From: Mastigias papua
Taxonomy: Eukaryota; Cnidaria; Scyphozoa; Rhizostomeae; Mastigiidae
NCBI GenBank assembly: GCA_964019165.1
Contig: OZ025278.1
Coordinates: forward strand, 2,168,878 to 2,232,877
Direction: 5' to 3'
Length of the DNA: 64,000 nt
Shown: positions 36,361 to 46,929 of the stretch, piece by piece
Layout of the letters: every line of letters starts with the position of its first letter
How positions within the stretch are numbered: position 1 is the stretch's first letter
Made by a program: the position numbers and the translations under genes
Notes under the pieces: generated by a model
Seen by the model: the letters and a program-made list of their open reading frames with translations, nothing else
Database searches by the model: none
What the model was told of the DNA's origin: nothing

Positions 36361-37230
36361 GAGAGAATTCTATTAGCCTTTGGTCATTTGTTATGACTCG
36401 CCTAATAGCAGAACTGACGGCAACAACAACAGCCTGAGCACAATGTATCACATAGGGATAATAATAATAAAGGAATCAAGACCAGTATTTATACAAGGCG
36501 TGGCTCTTCACCTGGTCGCTAGAATACTACACTTTTATAAAGATAATAACTGTATTCATATTAACAATGTTGGGCTAATTTAAAAAGACAATCCCTGTTC
36601 CTAGGTCGTAAATAAAATGCATTGTTCTGCTTCAAGGCATAAATGTTACAGGTGTGTTTTCCAAATTCTTTTTGACCTTTATTTTTCATGATTTCTATGG
36701 GCAGTCAGTTAGAGTTTTGCCGAACCATTCTTGAAAGTGTTGCATACACGTGACGAGTCAATGAGCGGTGCACAACTAGATCTTAGTCTTCTAGCATTTT
36801 ATTTCAGAGATATGTCAATATATCCGGGCTTTTGAGGATCGTTTATATACTTAAGTTCGAGTTTCAGCAAATTCCAGTCTTTGCATTCTTTCATTGGCAG
36901 CCAACCGATTTTAACACGTCCTTCTTTTTGCCTAACGTCCTAATACGAAACTTGCAGCAGCATTTTGCACTTTCTGCAACCATTTTAGGAGTTTCAACGG
37001 AAGAGGTCGATGTTTTTAGTAACAACAAGGTACAACAAAGTATGCAAGGAGGTGGTAAAGCAACATCACTGCCAATTGGCAAAGTCTCATTAACTAAGCC
37101 TGCATCCGAGAATAAGGGGAACAATGGTAGCAGGAACGACAACAAGAATGATATAAATGCTTCTAAGAAGATTATTACTAATTACTGTGATGGTACCTAG
37201 TCAACTACTCAACCATAAAGAAATAGTAAG
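36361..37230. other. Intron sequence, start of LINE B possibly included
   Basis: No clear domain. A plus-strand frame at 36832-37200 (122 codons) ends 40 bases before the recognised SGNH block of LINE B and is rich in asparagine and lysine, so it may be the variable N-terminal part of that ORF1. The antisense frame is a shadow. Confidence 0.4.
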
Positions 37231-37721
37231 TGGCGTAGGAATACTGTGCTCATTGCAAGGGAAAGCATGCAATCTAATATCAACGAAAGAATGCTAAACA
37301 GGAAATACATCATAAAAGTCCGCAGCTTCCCAGGTGCTACAGCGATTTGTTTGACTACTTAAAGCCACTGCTGGAAAAGGAGCCAGAAAAAATTATTCTA
37401 CTAATCGGTGCAAATGACGAAGAACATAAGATGGCTGCTTAAATTCTAGCTGAAATTAAGTCGCTTGTTGACTTCATTCAAGAAAATATACGAACATGTG
37501 ATGTGGTTGTATCAGAAATAATCAAAAGATCGGATAAAAAGAATTTGGACGGAAAGATCAATGATTTAAATAAAGCGCTGAACTATATGAACAATGATAC
37601 ACTATCACAACAGAACATTACATCTGATCTTTTGGGTAAACAAAATTTTCATTTAAATTTCTTTGGTAACAAGAAACTAGCAGCCAACATCATAGATAAG
37701 CTAAGATCGTTCTATTTGTAG
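37231..37721 (+). pseudogene. CR1-like LINE copy B: ORF1 SGNH/esterase domain
   Basis: Frames give NTVLIARESMQSNINERMLN (the GDS serine block has become RES), VRSFPGA, then KIILLIGANDEEHK after a frame change, and the open part 37503-37721 with FHLNFFGNKKLAANIIDKL. This is the same domain and order as LINE copy A at the window start. The GANDE block replaces GxND-L. Two or more frameshifts are present. Confidence 0.75.
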
Positions 37722-37899
37722 GACTTAGTGAATACTAAGGTAATGGAAGAAAATGGTTTCCGCACCAAACGTTGTGAATTATATGAGCCATGTTGAATTA
37801 TAAAAAGACAAGAGGTAGTTATCTCTTCTCCTAGTGTAAATGTCTTGCTAAGAAATATTGATGAAATCATATTACTTATCCAACAGGAAAAAATTCATA

Positions 37900-38270
37900 T
37901 CTTAGCAGTCATTGAAACTAAATTAGATAGTAATACTTTGGAGGAATGATTTCTATTGATGGTCATAGAACAGCAAGGTTAGATCCTAATGAACATGGAG
38001 GTGGATTAGCTATATTTATCAGCGAGGACTTAAAATTTAAAATAAGATACGATTTGCCATCACATAATCTAGAATTGATAATCCTTGAAATACAGCCATA
38101 TCGAAGTATTCCTTTCAACCTAATGACATGGTGCCGCCCACCAGGTGCAAGTACAGATAGTTTTAAGCAATCAGTAGCAGTTAACAGCTACCTTGACCAA
38201 GAAGGGCATGAAACAATATTGGTCGGGACACCAATTGTGATTTCTCATTCAAAAATCAAATAGTTGATAG
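37900..38270 (+). pseudogene. CR1-like LINE copy B: endonuclease fragment
   Basis: An upstream frame gives HILAVIETKLDS (the ETKLD catalytic glutamate block). The open part 37946-38263 gives ISIDGHRTARLDPNEHGGGL, LELIILEIQPY, LMTWCRPPGAST and HETILVGTP, where a GDxN block would be expected. Frames are interrupted before the SDH block (near 38412, ALVITTWYS in place of SDHYxV). Confidence 0.75.
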
Positions 38271-38489
38271 GAATTATAATATACTGAATCATGAAGAACA
38301 CCTCGATTGAATTTATTAACATTATGGGTGTATTGTGGGTGCATAATATCACATCGCCACAACAAATACAAGCAATATTAATCAATCTGGAGTCATCAAA
38401 ACGTGCATTAGTGATCACTACATGGTATTCTGTACTCGTAAGTTTCGAGGAACACACAAGAAGTAGGATATAAAGAAACATAAGTTTAT

Positions 38490-39479
38490 ATCTTGTAGAA
38501 GAAAGAAACAGTTTGACGAACAGAAATTTTATGATGAAGCAGCTTCTTTGCCTTGGTGGTATATAATTTTGGTAAACATGATGACATAACAGTGCAATAA
38601 ATTACTGTACAGAGATTTTTGCAAGCAAGTCTCATTGAGAAGCATGCCACTCTCATGCTTAAATGGGTTTCAAAAAAGGATTGCCCACGGTTGAATGCTG
38701 ATTATCATACACTAAGGAAAATACGGGATAGATTGAAAAAGCTGCAATTAAGCAAAATCTTACATATTTTATGGATTCTTATAACATCTAAGAAATAAAA
38801 TCAATGCATTGAACAGAAAAATGAAGAGAGAGTATCTTCCTAATAAGCTGTAAGAAAACATCGGAAAGTTAAAGGAGACTTAGAAGATAGTTAACAACCT
38901 TTTTAATAAGACTTCCAAAACAACAAATAAAAATGATAAAATTGTTGCTGATAAAAATGAAATCCCTTACATCATGAACAAATACTTCTGTAACATTGGT
39001 GAAAATCTAAAGAAAAACATTCCAGACAAGCCTAATCCTCTTATGAATGGTACCTAAAATGTGAATAAGGATTCTAAGGGGTTCCTCTTCTCTGAGAGCT
39101 GTGAAGAGGATATAATAATTGTCATCTCAGCGTTTAAAACTTCTAAAGGATCAGGTCCAGGTAATATTCCAAAATTATTTATGAAAATTGCAGTACCTAT
39201 TATTGCTAAGCCTTTAGCTTTCCTTTTCAATTCCTCTTTGTTTCAGGTAGTTTTCCCAAAAAATGGAACCGTGCAAGGGTGTCCCTTATGTTCAAGGATG
39301 GTTCTACTGAGGAGCTATTTAATTACAGACCAATATCTGTGTTGTCTTTCCTCTCTAGTCTCCTTGAGAAACTTGTATAAGGTTGGTTATATAAGCATCT
39401 AGATGGTAATGGACTTATCTACAGACACCGGACCACTCCATTCAATTGCTTCATACTTATTGTCTAGTACCAATGAGTG
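38490..39479 (+). pseudogene. CR1-like LINE copy B: linker and N-terminal reverse transcriptase
   Basis: A lysine-rich linker in shifting frames leads to an open stretch, 39061-39402, with TSKGSGPGNIPKLFMKIAVP, the RT finger block. Next is a frame-shifted stretch containing NYRPISVLSFLSSLLEKLV. The reading ends at ..LLSSTNEWY where a DNA element is inserted at 39484. Confidence 0.75.
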
Positions 39480-39483
39480 GTAT

Positions 39484-40972
39484 TGTTCCAGACCAATATG
39501 ACCCCTTGGACCAATATGACCCCTTGGACCAATGACTCTCCTATCATATCGGTCTGGCAGGGGTCATATCGGTCTGGGTGAAATGCAACGAAGTCGAGGC
39601 ACTTGTAAAAACAAGGACTTGCTGCGCGTAAACATCTAACTTTGTTCACGCTCTTCAAAGTTTTGCTGGCGGTAATCTTCACCGAAGGGTTGTATGTTGA
39701 TCGCATTGATTTTTGTAGTATGAAAGAGTGATTGAGCTGTTATAGATGAAAGCAAAGAAAAGCTAAGTTCTGGAAGAACGGTGGATGTGAATAAATTGAA
39801 GGACTACGTTCTCCGTATCTCATAAAAAGCCTATGCTCCTGGGCCTATGCTGCCTATCGTTACCTGGCCTTTAGTTACCATCAGTTTTATGTTAAGTACG
39901 TTCCTTCTGTTAGAGCACCCGTTTTATCGTTAATTTTGGTTGCGTAGAAGTGTGTAACATATTGTTTCTATCTTCCTATCGGTTCCGCTTTTTCGCAGTC
40001 ATCCATATTTCCTGTCATTGCATACCATATCCAGTGGTTGCTGTCATCATCTCTTTATTTACAGTACTTATCTCGTCGGTGTGAAGGCTGTAAATAGACA
40101 GTCGGTTCATATGCTTTCGTTGTCCATGTATTATCTGTTCTATTTGTTTTGTTAAATCTGACATGATTCCGTAAAATTGAGAAACATTTGCTGTGCAGAA
40201 AAGTATACGTTGTTGCCATTGCCGTTTTCGTTGTGGTTGTCGTATCCAGTATCAAGGACATAATACTATAAGAAAACAGACAGTCGTTTCTTCGCTAATG
40301 CTGGACACTCTTATAGGATTACAGTATCGCCCTAATCAAACTTTTCATCTTGCTATGTCTTGCTGCTTGGTCGCCATTTTACATTAACATGTTTTGTGAA
40401 CGAGGAATGCTCCGTAGGACTGTAGCAATTCCATTTTTTTAGTTACCTTATGCCCCACTCCACTCATTCATTCATTGCGTGTTTTTCTACAGTTCATTGC
40501 CATCATTTCCTCTCGACTAACATCACACTAACATTCCATTGCGTCATAACACCTTGCTCTTTGTTCAGGTCTAATTTCACACAGTAGTTTTTCTTCAACA
40601 CATTGCCAAACTTTACCTAGCCCTTCCTTTCCAACAGAGATTTTATTTACTTCATCTTTATACGTAATTCCGGGGAGCAAATAGATATACCAAATCATAA
40701 TTTGTAAATAGTCAGTTGATTTCTATCGTGGTGAAGATTACATACACAAAATGCGATTTACTGTCTACCGGCCTGCAACGTGCATTTGTACAAGGTAAAG
40801 GGAAGTACAGTGGTGAGATCGTTCTTTTAATTATAACAAGAACTTTAAGTCTAAGTTTTACAAAAATTAAAAACAATACAATCAAGAATTGCTAAAGGAC
40901 CATACTGGTCCAGTATGGGTCATACTGGTCTAGGGGTCATATTGGTCCAAGGGGTCATATTGGTCTGGAACA
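39484..40972. mobile_element. 1.49-kb DNA element with 4-bp GTAT duplication, inserted in LINE B RT
   Basis: The inverted ends TGTTCCAGACCAATATGACC are identical for over 20 bp and contain a second tandem unit (GGACCAATATGACCCC). GTAT flanks at 39480-39483 and 40973-40976. Removing the element and one GTAT rejoins LINE B as ..NEWYENIN... There is no transposase. Inside is a copy of the 6-bp-TSD MITE (40422-40895). A 4-bp duplication occurs in Sola- and Academ-type elements, but I do not assign a family. Confidence 0.87.
40422..40895 (+). mobile_element. MITE copy nested in the GTAT element
   Basis: Same family and orientation as 386-854, with ends GTAGCAATTCC and AAGAATTGCTAA. The flanks AGGACT (40416-40421) and AGGACC (40896-40901) are a 6-bp duplication with one mismatch, matching the length seen at the first copy. 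Confidence 0.75.
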
Positions 40973-40976
40973 GTAT

Positions 40977-41757
40977 GAAAACATCAACAACAATAAATTG
41001 ACCGGCATTGTATTCATTGATTTAAAGAAGGCATTCGATACTGTAGATACGAAACTACTGCTGGAGAAGCTTGCTCAATATGGCATCAGGAATGTAGAAC
41101 TAAAATGGTTTGCTTCCTAACTCACTAACAGGCGGAAATTTTGCAAGGTAAATGGTATATTACCATCTATAGAGAATATCTCCTGGTGTTCCCCAAGTTT
41201 CATATCTGGGACCGCTGATATTCATTCTCTTCATCAATGACATGTCTTACTCGTTAACAAAGGTTAAGGTAAATGTTTAGATAATGTAACTGAAGTGACA
41301 AATTCAGAGTTAGAGACCTAAAGGAGTGGCTGCAGGGCAATATGTTATACTTAGAGATTGAAAAGACTATAGGCACAAAATGTATACTAACACGTGAGAA
41401 TGGAGAAAAACTGTTGCCTAACTTTACTATAAATGGGGAACTTATTCAATTAAAAAAATTCAACTAAATCTTTAGGGGCTCAGATAGATAATCAACTTAA
41501 ATCGAAAGATCATATATCATAAGTATCATCTAAAGCTGAGCTTGAAATTGGATACATGAAATATGCTACAAAATTCTTTCCTTAAGAGACATTTAAAAAT
41601 GTTATATTCAGGGCTCGTCGAGCCCCACTTTAGATACTGTTGTTCAGTATGGGGCTTGCGCGATACAGTTTTTAGACACACAATTGAAAACATTCAAAAC
41701 AGGGCTGTAAGGGTTACAACATATAGTCCCTACAATGCACCAACTAGTCACCACAGC
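40977..41757 (+). pseudogene. CR1-like LINE copy B: reverse transcriptase core to C-terminus
   Basis: After the DNA element come GIVFIDLKKAFDTVDTKLLL (motif A), VPQVSYLGPLIFILFINDM (motif B region, with QG changed to QV) and no clear YADD block, apparently lost near 41280. The thumb end at 41563-41750 reads LKMLYSGLVEPHFRYCCSVW and IENIQNRAVRVTT. Several frames are needed. Confidence 0.82.
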
Positions 41758-41851
41758 TGTATCATCTGCATACTGAAATTAGGGCAATTTGACCTTGTCT
41801 TGGAGGTCGGTAATATACAGGTTGAGCAAAACAGGACCTAGGATTGAATCT
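41758..41851 (-). pseudogene. Short LINE reverse transcriptase fragment on the minus strand
   Basis: Minus-strand reading gives DSILGPVLLNLYITDLQDKV, one stop, then QYADDT: RT motifs B and C of a LINE. It lies directly downstream of the fourth CUB exon, in the same sense as that gene, and is too short to be more than a relic. The plus-strand ORF over it is the tail of LINE B plus chance. Confidence 0.75.
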
Positions 41852-41905
41852 TAATAACAATAATCGATACAAATAAATGCTGAAAAAGTAAAGAGAATGA
41901 CTTAC

Positions 41906-42268
41906 AATTGTTGGTATTATGACAATAACTGAAATATCCACGAAATCCTCGTTTGGAAATAGCCTCATTTGTTTTCAACTGTATGAACAAAGTGTTCCCT
42001 GATGCCACATATCCTCTGTAAACCATTTGGCCACATATTCTATCAATTAGTACTGCACTTGCATCCTTTCCATCGTAAATTGACAAACTGTCCTCTTCAC
42101 AAGATTCACTTTCTTCGATGTCAACATCATATAAATAAATCATAGCTGTTCCGGAAACTGATTCAGGCATTGTAACCGTGTAGTTGCAAATGATATTGTC
42201 TGGATAATTTGATGGATATAATGGTGAGTATATGTAAGTGTACAACTTTCTCGTGGTAATGCTGCAAC
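41906..42268 (-). CDS. CUB-gene exon 5: fourth CUB domain
   Basis: A 363-base exon, acceptor TTTTAG before 42268 and donor GTAAGT after 41906, phase 1 at both ends. It encodes CSITTRKLYTYIYSPLYPSN, DNIICNYTV, IEESESCEEDSLSIYDGKDA, DRICGQ and GFRGYFSYC. All four canonical CUB cysteines are present, plus one extra near the end (FSYCHN). It is the most canonical CUB domain of the five, with acidic residues at the positions of a calcium-binding site. The exon ends one base into a codon completed as tyrosine by the next exon. Confidence 0.93.
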
Positions 42269-42619
42269 CTAAAATGAAAACCAAAATCACATTGAATAAT
42301 GATAGATAATACTATATTTTGCTGTATGTACACTATATATCATTATATTTTTATTGTATGTAAAATATACAAATTTTCTAAGTAATCCAAAGCCATGGAT
42401 GAGTGGCCGGGTGGTTACACCGTTTTGTATGCAGTGCAAATGATTGAAGGTTCGACGGATGGCTACGGCCATAAGCTGGATATTCGCTCAATGTCCACCC
42501 AGGAAAATGCTGTCAAACGTAGTCGGAACAGCAACACCATCCTATGAATTTCCAACTCCTATCCAACAGACATAGATGTTGAGAAACTTTGGTAACATAG
42601 ACATATGCTACGAAGCAAA
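42269..42619. other. Intron sequence
   Basis: No feature recognised; short minus-strand ORFs here are chance. Confidence 0.5.
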
Positions 42620-42850
42620 GAACAATACCACAGGGAGCATGGCAGTACAGTGATGTTGAAGGAAGACATACTGAAGTGGTGCGGGTAGAAAATACTCCTG
42701 ACACCAGTGTAATAGACAAATAGTAGAATAACTAGTAGCTCAATAATATCGATCTTTCACAAGGCCTACTATAAAATCAATCAAACTCATAAAGAGACTC
42801 AGCTATATTTATTGGGTCTGTATTGTCTCTATTGTTTAGAGGGGACAACA
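42620..42850 (-). mobile_element. LTR, primer site and gag start of gypsy element 1 family, truncated
   Basis: The LTR occupies 42708-42850 on the minus strand (TGTTGTCCCC to ATTACA, 143 bp) and is followed by the same primer-site sequence and then ATGTCTTCCTTCAACATCA, matching the gag start at 9339. The similarity stops after about ten codons. It is the only retroelement relic with LTR in the CUB gene that lies in the sense direction. Confidence 0.85.
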
Positions 42851-43044
42851 GAAGGCCCTAGATGCGTCGAGGGATTCACAGTGGAATGATCCTAAGATTC
42901 CACCGCTATTCTTTGTACCTGAATGGCGTAATTGGTTCAACCAAAAGTCTGTAGACTTTGTAGACTTTTTACATGTTACACTCAATCTAGATGCAGATAA
43001 ATGCCAACCATATACAAAGCCTAATAGCGAAATAAGATATATAT
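42851..43044. other. Short intron segment
   Basis: No feature recognised between the LTR relic and the long-TIR element. It ends with GATATATAT, the left target duplication of that element. Confidence 0.5.
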
Positions 43045-44763
43045 AACAGAGGCAAATTTTGTAATTAGCCAATCAAAAAGCATTCTCAACAACCAATCAG
43101 AATCCTGGATGGTGACATCACTTTGTTTACATTTTGCTTGCCACCCCCTCTTTACAATGGGGAAAACATAGTCGTACAATAATAAGGTCATCATCAATAC
43201 ATGCCTGCTTGAAACTCTCCCAGTTTTTAGCAGCATTTTTGTAAGAAAATAAGTTATGAATTCCTCGCGGCCCTAAGCGATATCTGCATCTAATTTTTCT
43301 ACAGCGACGTTCAAATTTCATCCTTCCTACATTGTATATCAAATAGGTATAGGTACCCAGGAAAAGTGGCTCCCAACCCCAGAAGACCTGTTCATAATTC
43401 ACTGTCAATACCGCAAAATTCCTCAAGAGAACCCTTTCTCAATAGCCTCTTTTTTCCTTTTATATCTTATAAGAATTTTAAAACTACAACTTACTTTGGT
43501 TTTGCTGTGACCAAACACAACAAGAAAGGACACTAAGTTTTCTGGCTCCAACAGAATATGTTGCTTACAATTCAACATATGTGCAACAAGATAAGTATGG
43601 TGTCAAAACTAAGTTGAGTTTTTGTACAGGAAATAGACAAGGTAAACATTGGACAGTTTTTGTGTGTACCAAATACTTCTAAATCTATAGAATGAATACA
43701 TGCACATGCACATGACCAAAATTCTTATCAGGTAATATGAGATGAAGTTTCTAAAACTATTAGTCAAATAAAGAAACGAAAAGAAAGAATAAAATAGGTG
43801 GTACGCTGCTAGTAGTCTAACAAGCTCGCTCCATCAGCTGAGTGAAAAAGTTACATTGTTACCTCAAATTATATAGCCTCTTCAATTTGAAGTTGATTTC
43901 CTTTTCTTAATTTCAACTATGTCTCTCCCACCTCCGAAAAATAGATAATGATTTGCACATTTCTTTGAAACAGTCCTGCAAAGATGAATGCCTGCTGACG
44001 CAAATTTGATAAAATAAATATACTCTTGTAACGAAAAACATGTTTCGTCGACGATAATGAGACTACGTCAAGAAGCCATTGCAAATTTTATATTCGCTAT
44101 AGACACACGGAGTTTAATTCACCGAATGGAATAATTCTAATTCACCGAACGGAAACCTTACAACTCCGTTTCACTCAGCAATAAGTTTGTTGTAAAAGAT
44201 GCTGCCTTGATGAAGCAAGTCTAAGTTAAAGAAGGGTATTAGTTTTCTTTGTTCTACTTCTCTTGCTGGTTTTTATCACAGGAAATGTACAAATCATTAC
44301 CTAGTTTTCTGGGGTGGGAAGAGACAAAGTTACAGTTACAATAAGAAATTAATTTCTATTCAATGATGTTATTGAGAAAGGGTTCTCTTGAGGAAATTTG
44401 CGGTATTGACAGTGAATTATGAACAGGTCTTCTGGGGTTGGGAGCCACTTTTCCTGGGTGCCTAAACCTATTTGACATACAATGTAGGAAGGATGAAATT
44501 TGAATGTCGCTGTAGAAAATTTTCATGGAGCTATCGCTTAGGGCCGCGAGGAATTCATAGCTTATTGCCTTAGAAAACTGCTGCCAAAAACTGTGAGAGT
44601 TTCAAGCAAGTATGTATTGATGATGGTCTTTTTTATGCAGCTATGTTTTACCATTGCTAGAGGGGGTGGCAGGCAAAATGTAAACAAATAACGTCACCAT
44701 CCAGGATTCTGATTGGTTGTTGAGGATCGCTTTTGATTGGCTGTTACAAAATTTGCCTCTGTT
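43045..44763. mobile_element. Long-TIR DNA element, copy II (1.72 kb)
   Basis: Complete ends AACAGAGGCAAATTTTGTAA, inverted arms of about 400 bp, and a 9-bp target duplication GATATATAT at 43036-43044 and 44764-44772. The interior matches copy I (25739-28110) in reverse orientation and lacks the nested MITE, giving its empty site near 44220-44230. No transposase is visible. A 9-bp duplication with long TIRs favours Mutator-like origin, while copy I is compatible with 8 bp. Confidence 0.88.
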
Positions 44764-44784
44764 GATATATATACAAAAATTCTA

Positions 44785-45633
44785 ATCATCCACCCATTAT
44801 AAACCAACTACCGAAGGCAATTGCTATAAGACTATCAAAAATATCATCAAATGAAGAGGTATTCATGAAAACCAAAGGACAATATGAAAAAGCATTATAT
44901 GATAGTGGATTTTCAACCAAATTAGAATATATAGATCATAATGATAGTGGAAAGAACAAAGATCAAAGGCAAAAAAAAGAAACATCATCTGGTTCAACCC
45001 CCCTTACTCGAAAAATGTAAAGACAAATATTGGCAAGATATTTTTCAAGCCACTACATAAACACTTTCCGAAGTCTAACAAGCTATATAAAATATTTAAA
45101 AGAAATACGGTAAAGATAAGTTATAGCTGCATGAAAAACCTCAATTCTATAATATCATCACATAATGCTTTACAACTGAAAACAAACAATGATAATAACC
45201 GCCTCTGCAATTGCTGTAACCGTAAGAAAGCTGCCCACTACAAGGAAAATGCCTCACTCGTAACATTATCGATCAAGCAACTGTTAAGTCTAAAGGAGAC
45301 ATAAAAACGTACATTGGATTATCGGAAAGACCATCCAAGGAAAGATATAGAAACCATATAAAAGATTGTAATAATATTAAATACCGGAACAGTACTGAAT
45401 TAACAAAGCATATTTGGCAGTTGAAAGAAAATAACAAGGACTTTGAGATGGATTGGAAAATATTGAAAAGAACGAATAGTGTGCAAAATAATGGAAGATG
45501 CAATCTATGTCTTTATGAAAAGCTATTTATTATCAATTCGATAGATGATAGAAAACTCCTTAATAAAAGGTCAGAACTGATCAGCAAATGCCGCCATGAA
45601 AACAAATTCCTATTAAGAACATTGAAACAGTAA
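44785..45633 (+). pseudogene. Penelope-like element 2: RT C-terminus and GIY-YIG endonuclease, broken
   Basis: Frames in order: NSNHPPIINQLPKAIAIRLS and YEKALYDSGF (RT thumb), a shift in a run of A, then NVKTNIGKIFFKPLHKHFPK and SYSCMKNLNSIISSHN, then the cysteine block RLCNCCNRKKA. Another shift leads to IIDQATVKSKGDIKTYIGLS, the GIY-YIG start with the GIY half altered, and SERPSKERYRNHIKDC. The last open frame, 45421-45633, contains CNLCLYEKLFIIN with the catalytic-type glutamate. The RT palm is absent. It differs clearly in sequence from PLE-1. It is antisense to the CUB gene. Confidence 0.85.
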
Positions 45634-45723
45634 TAACCTAACGATCTGCATCCCACCTTACGAACTGGATTCTATTAATGATTCACTATGCGAATATCAC
45701 ACTTTGTTTACGTATCTACATCT

Positions 45724-45765
45724 ATACGCCTGAAGATTGGAAACATGAAACCGACGGTCGCGTAT
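45724..45765 (+). ncRNA. Hammerhead ribozyme, type I, in PLE-2 3' region
   Basis: All core elements are present in 42 nt. Helix I strands ATACGC (45724-45729) and GCGTAT (45760-45765) pair perfectly. CTGAAGA (45730-45736) is the CUGANGA box. Helix II is TTG-GAAA-CAT with a GNRA loop (its first pair is U-U). GAAAC is at 45747-45751. Helix III is ACC-GAC-GGT, and the cleavage triplet GTC ends at 45759, so cleavage would fall between 45759 and 45760. Hammerhead motifs in Penelope-like retroelements are published knowledge. It lies about 90 bp after the endonuclease ORF, in the sense direction of the element. Confidence 0.88.
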
Positions 45766-45901
45766 GACAGTATGGTATAACTTTTATTATTATATCTTAT
45801 AACGCTCCATTCAATTGTTGAGGTATCGCCGCTCGTTCTATATATATATATATATTTAAACTGATTCTAAGCCGCATCCACGAAGTATATAAAATGCATC
45901 A

Positions 45902-46024
45902 AGAGAATAAACCAAAAATACACTTGCCTGTATGTAAACGTGTCGATTAAAATCTTTATCAGTACTGATCAAGATTTTAATCGAAACGTTTAAATACAGA
46001 CAAGTGATTTTTGGTTTACTCTCT
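45902..46024. ncRNA. Palindrome with decayed hammerhead-like boxes at PLE-2 end
   Basis: Two arms of about 61-62 nt meet at CAGTACTG (centre 45963/45964). The right arm reads CTGATCA-A-GATT-TT-AATC-GAAAC and the left arm, on the minus strand, CTGATAA-A-GATTTTAATC-GACAC. The box positions match those of the PLE-1 palindrome, but the hairpin stem is different (GATT/AATC against GGC/GCC). The arms end in CTCTCT-type sequence beside a TA array. Confidence 0.7.
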
Positions 46025-46605
<581 letters not shown>

Positions 46606-46929
46606 CTTTTGTAACACGAAATGCAAGAGCGAAGCCGTAAGAGGTATAAACGTTGTCACTTTTAAATTGGAGCAACCCACTAGGTAAAATCATGTAGTTT
46701 TGAGCAAAATAGAATAACATCTTTTGAATTAAGTGTCCACTCGAAGGGTCTCTTTCAAGCAATGCCAAAGTATCTCCGATCGACAATCTTCCGAAATAAC
46801 CCCCTAGATAAACCATTTCACCATTCTTGTCAGTGATATTATAGGTGCAAACTGCATTGTTGGGGTAGTCACTTGGGTACATCGGAGAATAAATAGTTCC
46901 AGAAGACGACGTATAACGTTTATTGCACC
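46606..46929 (-). CDS. CUB-gene exon 4: third CUB domain, divergent
   Basis: A 324-base exon, acceptor TGTAG before 46929 and donor GTTTGT after 46606, phase 1 at both ends. It encodes CNKRYTSSSGTIYSPMYPSD, NAVCTYNIT, then a middle part without the usual cysteine-rich calcium-site block (IGDTLALLERDPS), and GFALAFRVTK at the end. Cysteines one and two are kept, but three and four are both absent. The assignment as CUB rests on the SPMYPSDYPNN start, length, phase and neighbours. Confidence 0.85.
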
